From: an uncultured Croceitalea sp.
GTDB lineage: Bacteria > Bacteroidota > Bacteroidia > Flavobacteriales > Flavobacteriaceae
DNA: 64,000 bases
Direction: 5' to 3'
Assembly: GCA_947499565.1 (NCBI GenBank)
Contig: CANMOV010000002.1
Coordinates: forward strand, 682,001-746,000
The position numbers were made by a program, and so were the translations under genes. Every line of letters starts with the position of its first letter. The stretch's first letter is position 1. Shown piece after piece: positions 8,274-16,291 of this stretch. The notes under the pieces were generated by a model. The model did not search any database. It was not told the DNA's origin and saw only the letters and a program-made list of their open reading frames with translations.

Positions 8274-9064
8274 AAATGGAAGAAAAAGAAGAGTTTTATA
8301 TAGGTTATTTGGATGAAGTTGGCGAAAAGACCAAAAAAACATTGAAGCGTTTTGTATTCACTGCTTTGGGGTTGTTGCTGGTATGCGGGTTTTTATTTTC
8401 ATTTTTCCAAAACCCTGCTGTAAACAGTTCATTTGACTTTAATAATCCAACCAAGGTTTCTGGAGTTTACCATGAATCACCGTATCCCATGTTGAGGGTT
8501 AAATTAGCGGATGATGCGTATAAAGATATTTTGCTTTTAGGATTTGGTAAGTTTGGCCCAAATAAATATCTAAAAGAGATAAAAAAGGAGACCAGTAGTT
8601 TGGTCGGTAAAGGTCTTACCATAGAAGGACAACTTATTTATTATAATGGGAAAACACTTTTGGAAATTGATGATAGTCAGAAAATAACGCTGAGTAATTC
8701 AAAAATGCAACCTATCACTGCGGCGACTCAATTAGATACTAAAGAATTAGAAGGTGAAATAGTAGACCCAAAATGTTATTTCGGTGTTATGAAACCTGGA
8801 TATGGTAAAATTCATAGAAGCTGTGCAGCGCTTTGTATTTCTGGTGGAATGCCACCAGTACTGGTATCTGTTAATGAAAATGGTATGGAGGAATATTTTT
8901 TATTGACTAATTTGAAAGGAAACCCTATTCATCAAGACATACTACCATATATAGGACAACCATCAATGCTTACGGGAAAAGTGTTTGATCTAGGAGATTG
9001 GAAGGAAATGAGGATTGATGTTGCTCAAATAAGAAAACTAAATAGAGAATCTTCAATTTATTAA
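8267..9064 (+). CDS. Membrane-anchored conserved-cysteine protein of unknown function
   Basis: A 265-residue protein with one membrane helix near residues 25-45 and a large outer domain. The C-terminal half has a striking motif around DPKCYFGVMKPG and HRSCAALCISGG, with cysteines C170, C186 and C190 that could bind a metal, haem or a cluster. I have seen this motif type in hypothetical proteins of other bacteria but know no assigned function. It starts inside the end of the cytochrome gene (7-base overlap); a second ATG at 8276 would avoid the overlap and is an alternative start. Membership in the Rieske redox set is inferred from the overlap. Confidence 0.75.
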   Translation: MLEMEEKEEFYIGYLDEVGEKTKKTLKRFVFTALGLLLVCGFLFSFFQNPAVNSSFDFNNPTKVSGVYHESPYPMLRVKLADDAYKDILLLGFGKFGPNKYLKEIKKETSSLVGKGLTIEGQLIYYNGKTLLEIDDSQKITLSNSKMQPITAATQLDTKELEGEIVDPKCYFGVMKPGYGKIHRSCAALCISGGMPPVLVSVNENGMEEYFLLTNLKGNPIHQDILPYIGQPSMLTGKVFDLGDWKEMRIDVAQIRKLNRESSIY

Positions 9065-9065
9065 G

Positions 9066-9512
9066 ATGAATAGAATTTTGTTGGCTTTTGTTTTTTTAAT
9101 TGCATATGGTGGTTTTGCGCAATCCATAGACTATAATACTAAAAAAGGATATGTGGCAAAAGGCTATGATGTTGTAGCCTATTTTGATAATAAAGCAGTT
9201 GAAGGTAAAGATTCGTTTGTTACTACCTATGATAAAGTAAAGTTTAAGTTTTCAAGCCAAGAAAATCTTGAAGAATTTAAAAACAAGCCAAAGAAATACC
9301 TTCCAAAATATGGCGGTTATTGCGCATATGCGGTAGCTGTTTCAAGTAAGAAGGTACCTGTAAACCCTGAAACTTTTGAAATAAGAAATGGCGAATTGTA
9401 TTTGTTCTATAATTCTGGGAAGAACAATACCTTAACACTTTGGAAAAGAGAATCGCCTGAAAACCTCAGAGTTAAGGCAGATGAAAATTGGAAAGAAATA
9501 AAATACCAGTAA
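9066..9512 (+). CDS. Exported YHS domain protein
   Basis: A 148-residue protein with an N-terminal signal peptide ending near GGFAQS. The rest is a YHS domain: GYDVVAYFDNKAVEGK, a YDKVKFKFSS strand, then KKYLPKYGGYCAYAVA. YHS domains often bind copper or other metals and are found alone or in metal transport ATPases and oxygenases. It starts one base after the previous stop, so it closes the operon; the protein should act in the periplasm close to the membrane complex. A metal carrier role is plausible but not shown. Confidence 0.85.
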   Translation: MNRILLAFVFLIAYGGFAQSIDYNTKKGYVAKGYDVVAYFDNKAVEGKDSFVTTYDKVKFKFSSQENLEEFKNKPKKYLPKYGGYCAYAVAVSSKKVPVNPETFEIRNGELYLFYNSGKNNTLTLWKRESPENLRVKADENWKEIKYQ

Positions 9513-9525
9513 TTTTCTGGTTTTA
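9504..9525 (+). terminator. Weak candidate terminator after the YHS gene
   Basis: A short hairpin with a 5-base stem (accag at 9505-9509, ctggt at 9517-9521) followed by a short T run. It overlaps the stop of the YHS gene. The stem is weak, so read-through to the LysE gene is likely. Confidence 0.3.
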
Positions 9526-9534
9526 TAAAGAGTA

Positions 9535-10188
9535 ATGTTAAAAGCTTTAAAACTTTTTGGTGCTGGTCTTTTGATTAGTTTTTTAGGTGCCTTACCCTTA
9601 GGAAGCCTAAATATTACCGCTTTTGATATTTCTGCTTCCCAAAATGTACAAAATGCACTTTTGTTTTCTTTTGCAGCTATTTTCATAGAGCTTGTTTATG
9701 TCCGGTTAACTTTATGGAGCAGCCAAAAAGTAAAGCTAGAAGGTAAATGGGTTTATTTCTTATTGTCTTTAGGAGTTTTACTTCTTTTTTATTTAGCAAT
9801 ATCTAGTTTTATTACTGCTATACACATTTCAGATATTGGTACTTCTTCATCAATACTGCCGAAAATAACCTCTCCAGTTTTATTGGGTTTATTGCTTAGT
9901 GCACTAAATCCACTTCAAATACCTTTTTGGCTTACTTGGAATAAAGTTTTGGAATCAAAAAAAATACTTAAGCACAATACCATTTCATTTGTAAACTATA
10001 TGTTTGGTATAGGTACTGGTACCTTAATAGGGTTATTAGTATTTATTTTTGCTGGAAAGCAAATCGTAGCTAATTACGAGCAATATGCGCGCATAACCAA
10101 TTTCTTGCTTGGTCTGCTCTACCTCGGTTTTTCTTTCTATCTTTTATTTTTATTAGTTAAAAAACGTCATCAATTTAAAATACAATAA
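9535..10188 (+). CDS. LysE family transporter
   Basis: A 217-residue membrane protein with about six hydrophobic segments. The start LISFLGALPLGSLNITAFDIS is the usual LysE/RhtB opening, with the small-residue and proline-rich first helix. The family exports amino acids or related compounds. A second conserved stretch LLSALNPLQIPFWLTWNK matches the NP motif in the middle of the family. It lies 22 bases after the YHS gene and 4 bases before a DinB gene, in a gene run of mixed content. Substrate unknown. Confidence 0.85.
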   Translation: MLKALKLFGAGLLISFLGALPLGSLNITAFDISASQNVQNALLFSFAAIFIELVYVRLTLWSSQKVKLEGKWVYFLLSLGVLLLFYLAISSFITAIHISDIGTSSSILPKITSPVLLGLLLSALNPLQIPFWLTWNKVLESKKILKHNTISFVNYMFGIGTGTLIGLLVFIFAGKQIVANYEQYARITNFLLGLLYLGFSFYLLFLLVKKRHQFKIQ

Positions 10189-10192
10189 GCTT

Positions 10193-10678
10193 ATGTTTAA
10201 CTCCTCAATTCAGACAATTGAGCAATTCAAAAATATATTGTCACAGATTTCTAAAGAGTGTTACGTATCACCATGTGGTGAACTTTCCGAGGCTACAATA
10301 GGGCAACACACAAGACATATAATAGAATTGTACCAATGTTTAATTGCAGGATACGATACTAATCAGGTGTGCTATGATAAAAGAGAACGAAATAAAAATA
10401 TTGAAGAAAGTATTCCTTTTGCAATAACACAATTAGAAGCAATACAAGAAGGTCTAGAAAAGCCTAATAAAGAACTAAAAGTAAGCTATGAATTAGGTGA
10501 AGATGAGGTAAGTTTAAATTCAAACTACTTTAGAGAAGTTATGTATAATTTAGAGCACGCAATTCATCACCATGCTCTAATAAAAGTCGGAATTAAGGCG
10601 ATGACTACCATCGTACTTCCAGATTCTTTTGGTGTTGCACCGTCAACAATACAGTACAGAAAGGTATGTGTACAGTAA
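10193..10678 (+). CDS. DinB-like four-helix protein
   Basis: A 161-residue soluble protein. Histidines in IGQHTRHIIELYQ and in LEHAIHHHALIKVG are placed as the metal-binding triad of the DinB/YfiT-like superfamily, a four-helix bundle that includes thiol-dependent transferases (bacillithiol or mycothiol S-transferases). Its 3' end overlaps the next gene by 13 bases. Since this window also encodes the bacillithiol disulfide reductase homologue YpdA, a thiol-transferase role is possible, but the exact activity cannot be read from the sequence. Confidence 0.75.
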   Translation: MFNSSIQTIEQFKNILSQISKECYVSPCGELSEATIGQHTRHIIELYQCLIAGYDTNQVCYDKRERNKNIEESIPFAITQLEAIQEGLEKPNKELKVSYELGEDEVSLNSNYFREVMYNLEHAIHHHALIKVGIKAMTTIVLPDSFGVAPSTIQYRKVCVQ

Positions 10679-11388
10679 GTTTTATTCCAAAGAAAGACTC
10701 TTTTATAATCACGTCTAATCGTGATGAGCATATCTCAAGGTCCCCAGCCTATCAACCAAAGACAGAAATTATTAATGGTGTTAAAGTAGTTTTTCCACAA
10801 GACCCTAAAGCGGGTGGTACTTGGTTTGCCATTAATGAAAAGAATGTTGCTGTTGTGCTATTAAATGGAGCTTTTGAGAATCATAAATCCACTGGTAACT
10901 ATAAAAAAAGTAGAGGCTTGGTTGTCTTAGATATTGTAAGCCATAATAACCCGCAAGCATACCTCGATGAGATTAACCTAACCAATATAGAACCTTTTAC
11001 CGTTATAGTAGTTCAACAAAATAAGTTGGTAGAATTAAGATGGGACGGTGGGGATAAGTTTATCAAATCATTAGATAGTTCTGAATGTTATATATGGTCC
11101 TCAACAACACTTTATAATAAAGTAGTTATTAAGAATCGTGAAGAATTGTTTTTAAAATTTCTTGATAATAGTGTTATAAATACGGCTTCTATTGTTGATT
11201 TTCATTCCAATAATCATCAAGATTTTCAAAATGGTTTTATAATAGATAGAGCAAGTGGTTTAAAGACATTCAGTGTAACCCAAGTGGTTTTAGAAAAAGA
11301 AAAAATAAGCCTAAAGCATATTGATTTATTGGATAATAATACCAATATGATTGAGCTGCCTGTAAATCAATTGATGAATCAAATTTGA
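10666..11388 (+). CDS. TANGO2/NRDE family protein
   Basis: A 240-residue protein that begins MCTVSFIPKKDSFIITSNRDE: the second-residue cysteine and the N-R-D-E motif define the NRDE/TANGO2 family. The later segment DPKAGGTWFAINEKN is also typical. Eukaryotic TANGO2 has been linked to haem and lipid handling, and the N-terminal Cys suggests an Ntn-hydrolase-like fold; the bacterial function is not established. It overlaps the DinB gene before it by 13 bases and the ATP-grasp gene after it by one base. Confidence 0.88.
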   Translation: MCTVSFIPKKDSFIITSNRDEHISRSPAYQPKTEIINGVKVVFPQDPKAGGTWFAINEKNVAVVLLNGAFENHKSTGNYKKSRGLVVLDIVSHNNPQAYLDEINLTNIEPFTVIVVQQNKLVELRWDGGDKFIKSLDSSECYIWSSTTLYNKVVIKNREELFLKFLDNSVINTASIVDFHSNNHQDFQNGFIIDRASGLKTFSVTQVVLEKEKISLKHIDLLDNNTNMIELPVNQLMNQI

Positions 11389-12431
11389 TGAGCACTATAG
11401 GATTAAAATGGCATAAGCTTACTCACTGGGAGTATTGGCCGTTTTGGGCAATATACTATCCTTTATTTCCTTTTTGGATATTTCTCTCTATAAAGGCTCG
11501 TTCTTTCTTCTTTTTTAATGCCGCCAATCCAACAATGGAGAATGGTGGAATGGCGATGGAATCAAAAAATGATATTTATAAGTTGATTCCTAATGAATAC
11601 ATACCAAGAACCATTTTAATAGAAAGAGAAACCGCAATAGAAGTTGTGGAAAAACAGATAGTTGCAAGTAAAATTGATTTCCCTTTCATTGCCAAGCCAG
11701 ATATTGGAATGAAAGCTTTTGGAGTAGATAAAATTCATAATCTAGAGGAGTTACAATTATATGTTGACCGTACACCAAGTGATTTTTTAATTCAAGAATT
11801 AATACCATATTCTAAAGAGGTTGGTATTTTCTATGTTAGAATCCCTGGAGAAAAGAATGGAAAAATAACAGGTATCGTAGCTAAGGAATTTCTTTCAGTA
11901 ATTGGTGATGGAGAAAAAAGCATATTAGAACTTATTAAAAATAACCCAAGAAGTCATTTTCAATTAAGTGCTTTGACCAAAAAGTTTGGAAGTAAGTTAG
12001 ATGAAGTTTTAAAAGAGGGAGAAGAATTTATTTTGGTTCCTTATGGCAGTCATACTAGGGGAGCAAAGTTTATAGATAAAAGCGATGAAATTAATCCAAA
12101 TCTTGAGAAGATTGTTAATACCATATGCACACGTATGCCAGAATTTTACTATGGTAGGTTAGATGTGTTATATGATAATTTCCCAGACCTTTCTCTGGGT
12201 CAAAAATTTAAAATTATTGAAATAAATGGGGCTGGCGGTGAGGCTACTCATGTCTATGACCCAAAGCATTCTCTATTTTTTGCATGGAAAGAAATTTTTA
12301 GACATTGGAACTATTTATGCAAAATCAGTATTATAAATCATAAAAGGGGCTATCCTTATTTAAGCTTTAAAGATGGGAGAGCTATGTTAAAGGAGAATAG
12401 TCTATTAGAAGAACAATTAAAATTGGTGTAA
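11388..12431 (+). CDS. ATP-grasp protein related to D-alanine--D-alanine ligase
   Basis: A 347-residue protein. I start it at the ATG at 11388, which shares one base with the TGA of the previous gene; the in-frame TTG three bases earlier is less likely. An ATP-grasp fold is seen in FPFIAKPDIGMKAFGVDKI, LIQELIPYSKEVGIFYVR and the metal-binding end FKIIEINGAGGEATHVYDP. Residues 1-60 are hydrophobic and aromatic and unlike classic Ddl, so this is an uncharacterised ligase-like family that joins a carboxylate to an amine or thiol using ATP. Substrate unknown. Confidence 0.75.
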   Translation: MSTIGLKWHKLTHWEYWPFWAIYYPLFPFWIFLSIKARSFFFFNAANPTMENGGMAMESKNDIYKLIPNEYIPRTILIERETAIEVVEKQIVASKIDFPFIAKPDIGMKAFGVDKIHNLEELQLYVDRTPSDFLIQELIPYSKEVGIFYVRIPGEKNGKITGIVAKEFLSVIGDGEKSILELIKNNPRSHFQLSALTKKFGSKLDEVLKEGEEFILVPYGSHTRGAKFIDKSDEINPNLEKIVNTICTRMPEFYYGRLDVLYDNFPDLSLGQKFKIIEINGAGGEATHVYDPKHSLFFAWKEIFRHWNYLCKISIINHKRGYPYLSFKDGRAMLKENSLLEEQLKLV

Positions 12432-12432
12432 A

Positions 12433-12996
12433 ATGAAATTTAAAATAACATTTATAGTAATCATATTTGGATTTACTTCTTTAATTGCACAGGATGTTTC
12501 AGATAAAAGAACAGATTTAGGTGTTTCAGTACAACTGTACCCTGCTGGTATTATCCCAACCGTAAATTTGGAGTACTATTTAGAAGAAAATGCCTCTTTA
12601 TTATTTCGATTAGGACTAAATATTGTTGATAGACAGGACTTTAGTGATTTTAATTTTACAGAAGAAGGTACTGGTTTTGGAGGTTCAGTTGGTTATAGAA
12701 GACATTTTCCCTCAGGTAAAGGAAAGTTTATCGCGGGTCTAAACATAGATATATGGAGCCTGACAATAGATTGGACCGATGTTGGTCCAGCAGATGGCAT
12801 AGTAGCTGGAAGCACATATACGCTAGTTATACAACCATGGTTGGAAGGTGGTTATTTTCTACCCATAAAAAACACAAAATCCCAAATAGGTCTCACATTA
12901 GGGTTTGGTAGAGAGATTAATGCTATCACCAGTGGTGATGAGGTGGAACAAGGGTTTATTGGTAGCGTTTCTTTACAATATAGCTTTAGACTTTAA
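12433..12996 (+). CDS. Outer membrane beta-barrel protein
   Basis: A 187-residue protein with a signal peptide that ends near SLIAQDVS. The mature part alternates polar and aromatic residues in short strands, has GFGGSVGYRRHF and ends in VSLQYSFRL with a terminal aromatic-x-leucine pattern, all as in small outer membrane beta-barrels of Bacteroidota. It starts one base after the ATP-grasp gene and is probably in the same transcript. No specific function is seen. Confidence 0.7.
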   Translation: MKFKITFIVIIFGFTSLIAQDVSDKRTDLGVSVQLYPAGIIPTVNLEYYLEENASLLFRLGLNIVDRQDFSDFNFTEEGTGFGGSVGYRRHFPSGKGKFIAGLNIDIWSLTIDWTDVGPADGIVAGSTYTLVIQPWLEGGYFLPIKNTKSQIGLTLGFGREINAITSGDEVEQGFIGSVSLQYSFRL

Positions 12997-13021
12997 TTCT
13001 TAAGCTTTTTCGCAATAGTTT

Positions 13022-13726
13022 ATGAAAAACAAATCTCGGTTTAGGTTTGTATTTTTTTTCCTAGTATTAGCTCATATAGGGTACACGCAAGAACCGCGAC
13101 TAAAGTTTTTTGAGAAAGATCCTGATACTATTTTTTATGAAAAATACGCTCATAAGAAACGTATTCCATTGGGAATTAAGCAACAAGCTTATATTGCCCT
13201 TTCATACTACCCAGAACTAAAAGATACCCGAATAACATTTAGATTCCGAAAAAGGAAAACCCCACTTACATCAAGACCGCGTTTTTTTAGTGTCTTTTTA
13301 CCAAAGCATAAACGTGCTTATGTGATTACTATTAGTACCAAAACTAAACCTGTATTAGCTCCAATATTATTTACGGCATTACCTTACAATGCTCAAATAG
13401 GAGTTCTAGGACATGAGATTGGTCATATTGTAGAATATAAAACTAGGAGTTCTTTTCAACTCATTGGACTTGCATTTAAAATTTCTAATTCGGCTTTTGC
13501 GGATAAATTTGAATTTGATACCGATGAGAGAACTATAGCCCATGGTTTAGGATATCAGTTATTGGATTGGAGTAAATATGTGAGACAAGCATTAGGTATA
13601 GCTGCTTGGAAAGGTGCAAATGAAAAATTAGCTAAAGGAAATCACCCGAAAACTAACCAGCGTTACATGAACCCAGAAACTATAGAAAAATATATAGCTA
13701 CGTATACTAAGTATTCTAAAGAATAG
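13022..13726 (+). CDS. Exported zincin-type metalloprotease-like protein
   Basis: A 234-residue protein with a signal peptide (cleavage near GYTQEP). The active-site motif LGHEIGHIVEY is an HExxH zinc-binding helix, followed about 40 residues later by FEFDTDERTIAHGLGYQLLDW, where an acidic residue may be the third ligand. It should sit in the periplasm or on the surface. The family is not one I can name with confidence; an M48-like or other gluzincin peptidase is likely. The gene is 25 bases from the barrel gene and ends the plus-strand run. Confidence 0.7.
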   Translation: MKNKSRFRFVFFFLVLAHIGYTQEPRLKFFEKDPDTIFYEKYAHKKRIPLGIKQQAYIALSYYPELKDTRITFRFRKRKTPLTSRPRFFSVFLPKHKRAYVITISTKTKPVLAPILFTALPYNAQIGVLGHEIGHIVEYKTRSSFQLIGLAFKISNSAFADKFEFDTDERTIAHGLGYQLLDWSKYVRQALGIAAWKGANEKLAKGNHPKTNQRYMNPETIEKYIATYTKYSKE

Positions 13727-13743
13727 CTAACGCTTAGCTTTTA
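13725..13743 (+). terminator. Weak candidate terminator after the zincin gene
   Basis: A hairpin with stem agctaa (13725-13730) and ttagct (13734-13739), a three-base loop, then a short T-rich stretch. It overlaps the last base pairs of the zincin stop and lies between convergent genes. Confidence 0.35.
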
Positions 13744-13783
13744 TAGTTTAGTTATTCAAAATTTAAAGAAACATTAAAGAATA

Positions 13784-14542
13784 CTAACTTTTGTATAATG
13801 CGAGTGCTTCGATAAAAAATGCTAGGACAGTATTCTCATCAACTTCCAAGGCAGGTAAAATAGCACCTTTAAAACCATTGTTTTTCCACTCACCATGGGT
13901 TAATTTGGAAAAATTGTTTGTTGCTAATGCATTATGACCTTTATAACCACTTATATAAAAATAGTGGTTGTCTGAGACCGAGTCGGGAATTGCCATGCCA
14001 ATACCAATAGATTTTCCAGAACCATTATTTAGTTCCACAAATGCACCTGTATCTAAGTGATGAGGCCAAATACGAATATCAGATTTCAATTTTTCATTAC
14101 TTAAGAAGGCTGCTAGTGAGCTCTGAGCTAATATGCGTAGCTGCAACAATTCACTTAAGTCATTTAAGTTTGATAGCTCAAATTTAAAGTCATTTGATAT
14201 CTTATAAGGTAGGTCGTAATGTAAATCGTAGCGATAAGCATTTTTAATGGAAGATGCAATGGCCATTTTTGAAATCCAATCAACAATTACATCATGAATT
14301 TTACCATCCAACGCAAAGGAAATTTTACCATTTTTGGAACCCCATTGCAGCGTAAAATCATCAAAGCTAAAAGCTAAGTAGGTTCCAGAATCCTCTAAAT
14401 TCCATGTTCTTAATGTGTGGTCTTCCATAAAAAACCCAACATTAGTATGACTATCGTCTGAACGATGTTCTAAAAAACTTTTTCCAGCAGTTGCTAGGTA
14501 CTGGGCAGCTAGGTGCAACTGTTTGTTCATATTGTTATTCAT
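13784..14542 (-). CDS. Hypothetical protein of unknown family
   Basis: A 252-residue soluble protein with no signal peptide, no membrane helix and no motif I recognise. It has a mixed alpha/beta look, with notable stretches IWPHHLDTGAFVEL and YFYISGYKGHNA. Histidines in IWPHHLDTG could bind a metal. The first ATG overlaps the end of the preceding gene by 8 bases; the second ATG at 14530 would remove the overlap. It is downstream of a small beta-barrel-like gene in the same direction and is likely co-transcribed with it. Confidence 0.75.
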   Translation of the reverse strand: MNNNMNKQLHLAAQYLATAGKSFLEHRSDDSHTNVGFFMEDHTLRTWNLEDSGTYLAFSFDDFTLQWGSKNGKISFALDGKIHDVIVDWISKMAIASSIKNAYRYDLHYDLPYKISNDFKFELSNLNDLSELLQLRILAQSSLAAFLSNEKLKSDIRIWPHHLDTGAFVELNNGSGKSIGIGMAIPDSVSDNHYFYISGYKGHNALATNNFSKLTHGEWKNNGFKGAILPALEVDENTVLAFFIEALALYKS

Positions 14543-15053
14543 GATGTGATTTCTTTTGTGGTTTTTTGAGTAATACTATAGCACCGAGTGTAAAAAACTC
14601 GTCGCTTAATTCACCCGCTACACCTTTAAACTCTGCAAATAGCAGAACTCGATTTATACTATAATGAGCTCCAAAACCATAATTAAATCCGAAAGCGCTA
14701 TGCTTTTCTACCTCTTCAGTATCCAATAGTAACCGCTCTTTTTCATTTGTATAATTAAATCCGCTTAAAGGATATACTCCAAACCGATGCGCTACTTCAA
14801 ATACATAATGTGCGTTAAGATTAAGTTCAAAAAGGCTTGTTTCATAGCCAGGGTTAGACATTTGATAAGGAAACACTGAAATTTCTGGTCCAAAACAAAA
14901 TACAGGACTAGTGCCAATGTATGCACGAATGTTGCCGCCAACTAAAGAAGAAGTGCCTGTAGGACCTAAGCCAACCATCCATCCTTCTTGTGCAGTAGAA
15001 ACTATGGTGAATAGGAAAATAGTAAAAATTGAAAACAAGCGGAGTATATACAT
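14535..15053 (-). CDS. Exported hypothetical protein, probable outer membrane barrel
   Basis: A 172-residue protein with a signal peptide (FTIVSTAQEGW region gives the cleavage site). The mature part is glycine- and aromatic-rich with alternating strands, for example FGFNYGFGAHYSINRVLLFAEF, and ends KKPQKKSHHE, a basic tail rather than the usual terminal aromatic. This fits a small outer membrane beta-barrel of Bacteroidota, but no family is recognised. It is first in a two-gene minus-strand set that is divergent from the signalling block. Confidence 0.65.
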   Translation of the reverse strand: MYILRLFSIFTIFLFTIVSTAQEGWMVGLGPTGTSSLVGGNIRAYIGTSPVFCFGPEISVFPYQMSNPGYETSLFELNLNAHYVFEVAHRFGVYPLSGFNYTNEKERLLLDTEEVEKHSAFGFNYGFGAHYSINRVLLFAEFKGVAGELSDEFFTLGAIVLLKKPQKKSHHE

Positions 15054-15266
15054 ACCTAAATGTAGTGAATAGTTTAATTGAATGTTAAATAACTAATAGT
15101 AAGGGATTTACGCTCTAATATAGGTATGGTTCAAATGAGTTGTACTAACAATTCTACTAAACTGTACCTTTTTGCAATTCATCTACACTTAATTACCATT
15201 CGTCTATAGTAGTTACATTTTAGAATTTCAAGTAGCTTACTTTGTTCTTTCATAAAAATCGCAACC

Positions 15267-15668
15267 ATGGATATTTTATTTATTGAAGATGACCAGGTTG
15301 AAAGAATGAAACTTCAGAGAACTGTTTCTAAACTTCAGCTAAAGCATAATATTACAGAAGCTAAGAATGGGGAAGAGGCATTAGAAGCTTTAAAATCTAA
15401 TCCTAAACTACCAGATATCATTCTACTGGACCTAAATATGCCTAGAATGAACGGAATAGAATTTTTGAAAATTTTAAAAGCAGATGAAAGCTATAAATAC
15501 CTGCCCACAATCATTTTGACAACATCTCAAAACAGAGCAGATTTACTAGAATGCTATAGGATTGGAATTGCTGGATACATTATAAAACCTTTAAAATATG
15601 GAGATTACGAGAGTAAATTAAAAAAAGTATTAGATTATTGGAACACCAATGAATTAGTAAAAGCGTAA
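15267..15668 (+). CDS. CheY-like single-domain response regulator
   Basis: A 133-residue receiver domain and nothing else. The acidic pocket is IEDD near the N-terminus, the phosphoacceptor is D55 in LLDLNMPR, the switch Thr is in IILTTSQ and the conserved Lys in YIIKPL. It has no output domain, so it should act by binding a partner or as an intermediate in a phosphorelay. It is 80 bases upstream of the H-NOX gene in the same direction. This suggests it is part of the same signalling block, either as a phosphate sink or as a second target of the kinases. Confidence 0.9.
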   Translation: MDILFIEDDQVERMKLQRTVSKLQLKHNITEAKNGEEALEALKSNPKLPDIILLDLNMPRMNGIEFLKILKADESYKYLPTIILTTSQNRADLLECYRIGIAGYIIKPLKYGDYESKLKKVLDYWNTNELVKA

Positions 15669-15748
15669 CAAAATATGGTTATTCACAACAATTTTCAAAT
15701 AAAAAAGTAAATATATTCCTACATTTAAAGTAAATCAGTCAATATAAA

Positions 15749-16291
15749 ATGAAAGGTATAGTATTTACAGAGTTTTTGGAGATGGTTGAATCCAAGTTTG
15801 GACTTGAGGTAACAGATGCTATTATCGAGGACTCAAATTTAGCATCTGAAGGTATTTATACTTCCATTGGTACATACGAGTTTAACGAAATGGTTAGCCT
15901 AATTACTAGTTTAAGTGATAAAGTTGGAATTGATGTAAATACTTTAATATATACATTTGGACATTACTTATTCAATAGTTTGGGCGCAGCTCATCCAGAG
16001 GTTATAAAAAGCTATTCCAATCCTCTGAGTCTTTTATACTCTATTGAAGACCATATTCATGTTCACGTAAAAAAGCTTTATCCTGAAGCTGAGTTACCTA
16101 CCTTTAAAATACTGGAGAAAACAGAGAATTCTATTTCAATGATATATTCGTCCTCTAGGGGACTTTATCGTTTGGCACACGGCTTAATTGAAAAGTGTTT
16201 TGAGCATTTTAATAGTTCTGCACAAGTTACTTATGAACTAATGAAGGATGATGGGACCGAGGTGAAATTCGACATTGTTCAAAATGGATAG
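15749..16291 (+). CDS. H-NOX haem nitric oxide sensor
   Basis: A 180-residue stand-alone H-NOX (HNOB) domain. The proximal haem ligand is most likely H104 in DHIHVHVKKLYPEAELP, and the porphyrin-propionate motif Y-x-S-x-R is Y133-S-S135-S-R137. These are the defining residues of the family. Such proteins bind NO at the haem and control a partner kinase or cyclase. The gene ends inside the start of a soluble histidine kinase gene (8-base overlap), the classic H-NOX/HnoK arrangement. No distal-pocket Tyr assignment was attempted, so NO versus O2 preference is inferred from the kinase context. Confidence 0.93.
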   Translation: MKGIVFTEFLEMVESKFGLEVTDAIIEDSNLASEGIYTSIGTYEFNEMVSLITSLSDKVGIDVNTLIYTFGHYLFNSLGAAHPEVIKSYSNPLSLLYSIEDHIHVHVKKLYPEAELPTFKILEKTENSISMIYSSSRGLYRLAHGLIEKCFEHFNSSAQVTYELMKDDGTEVKFDIVQNG

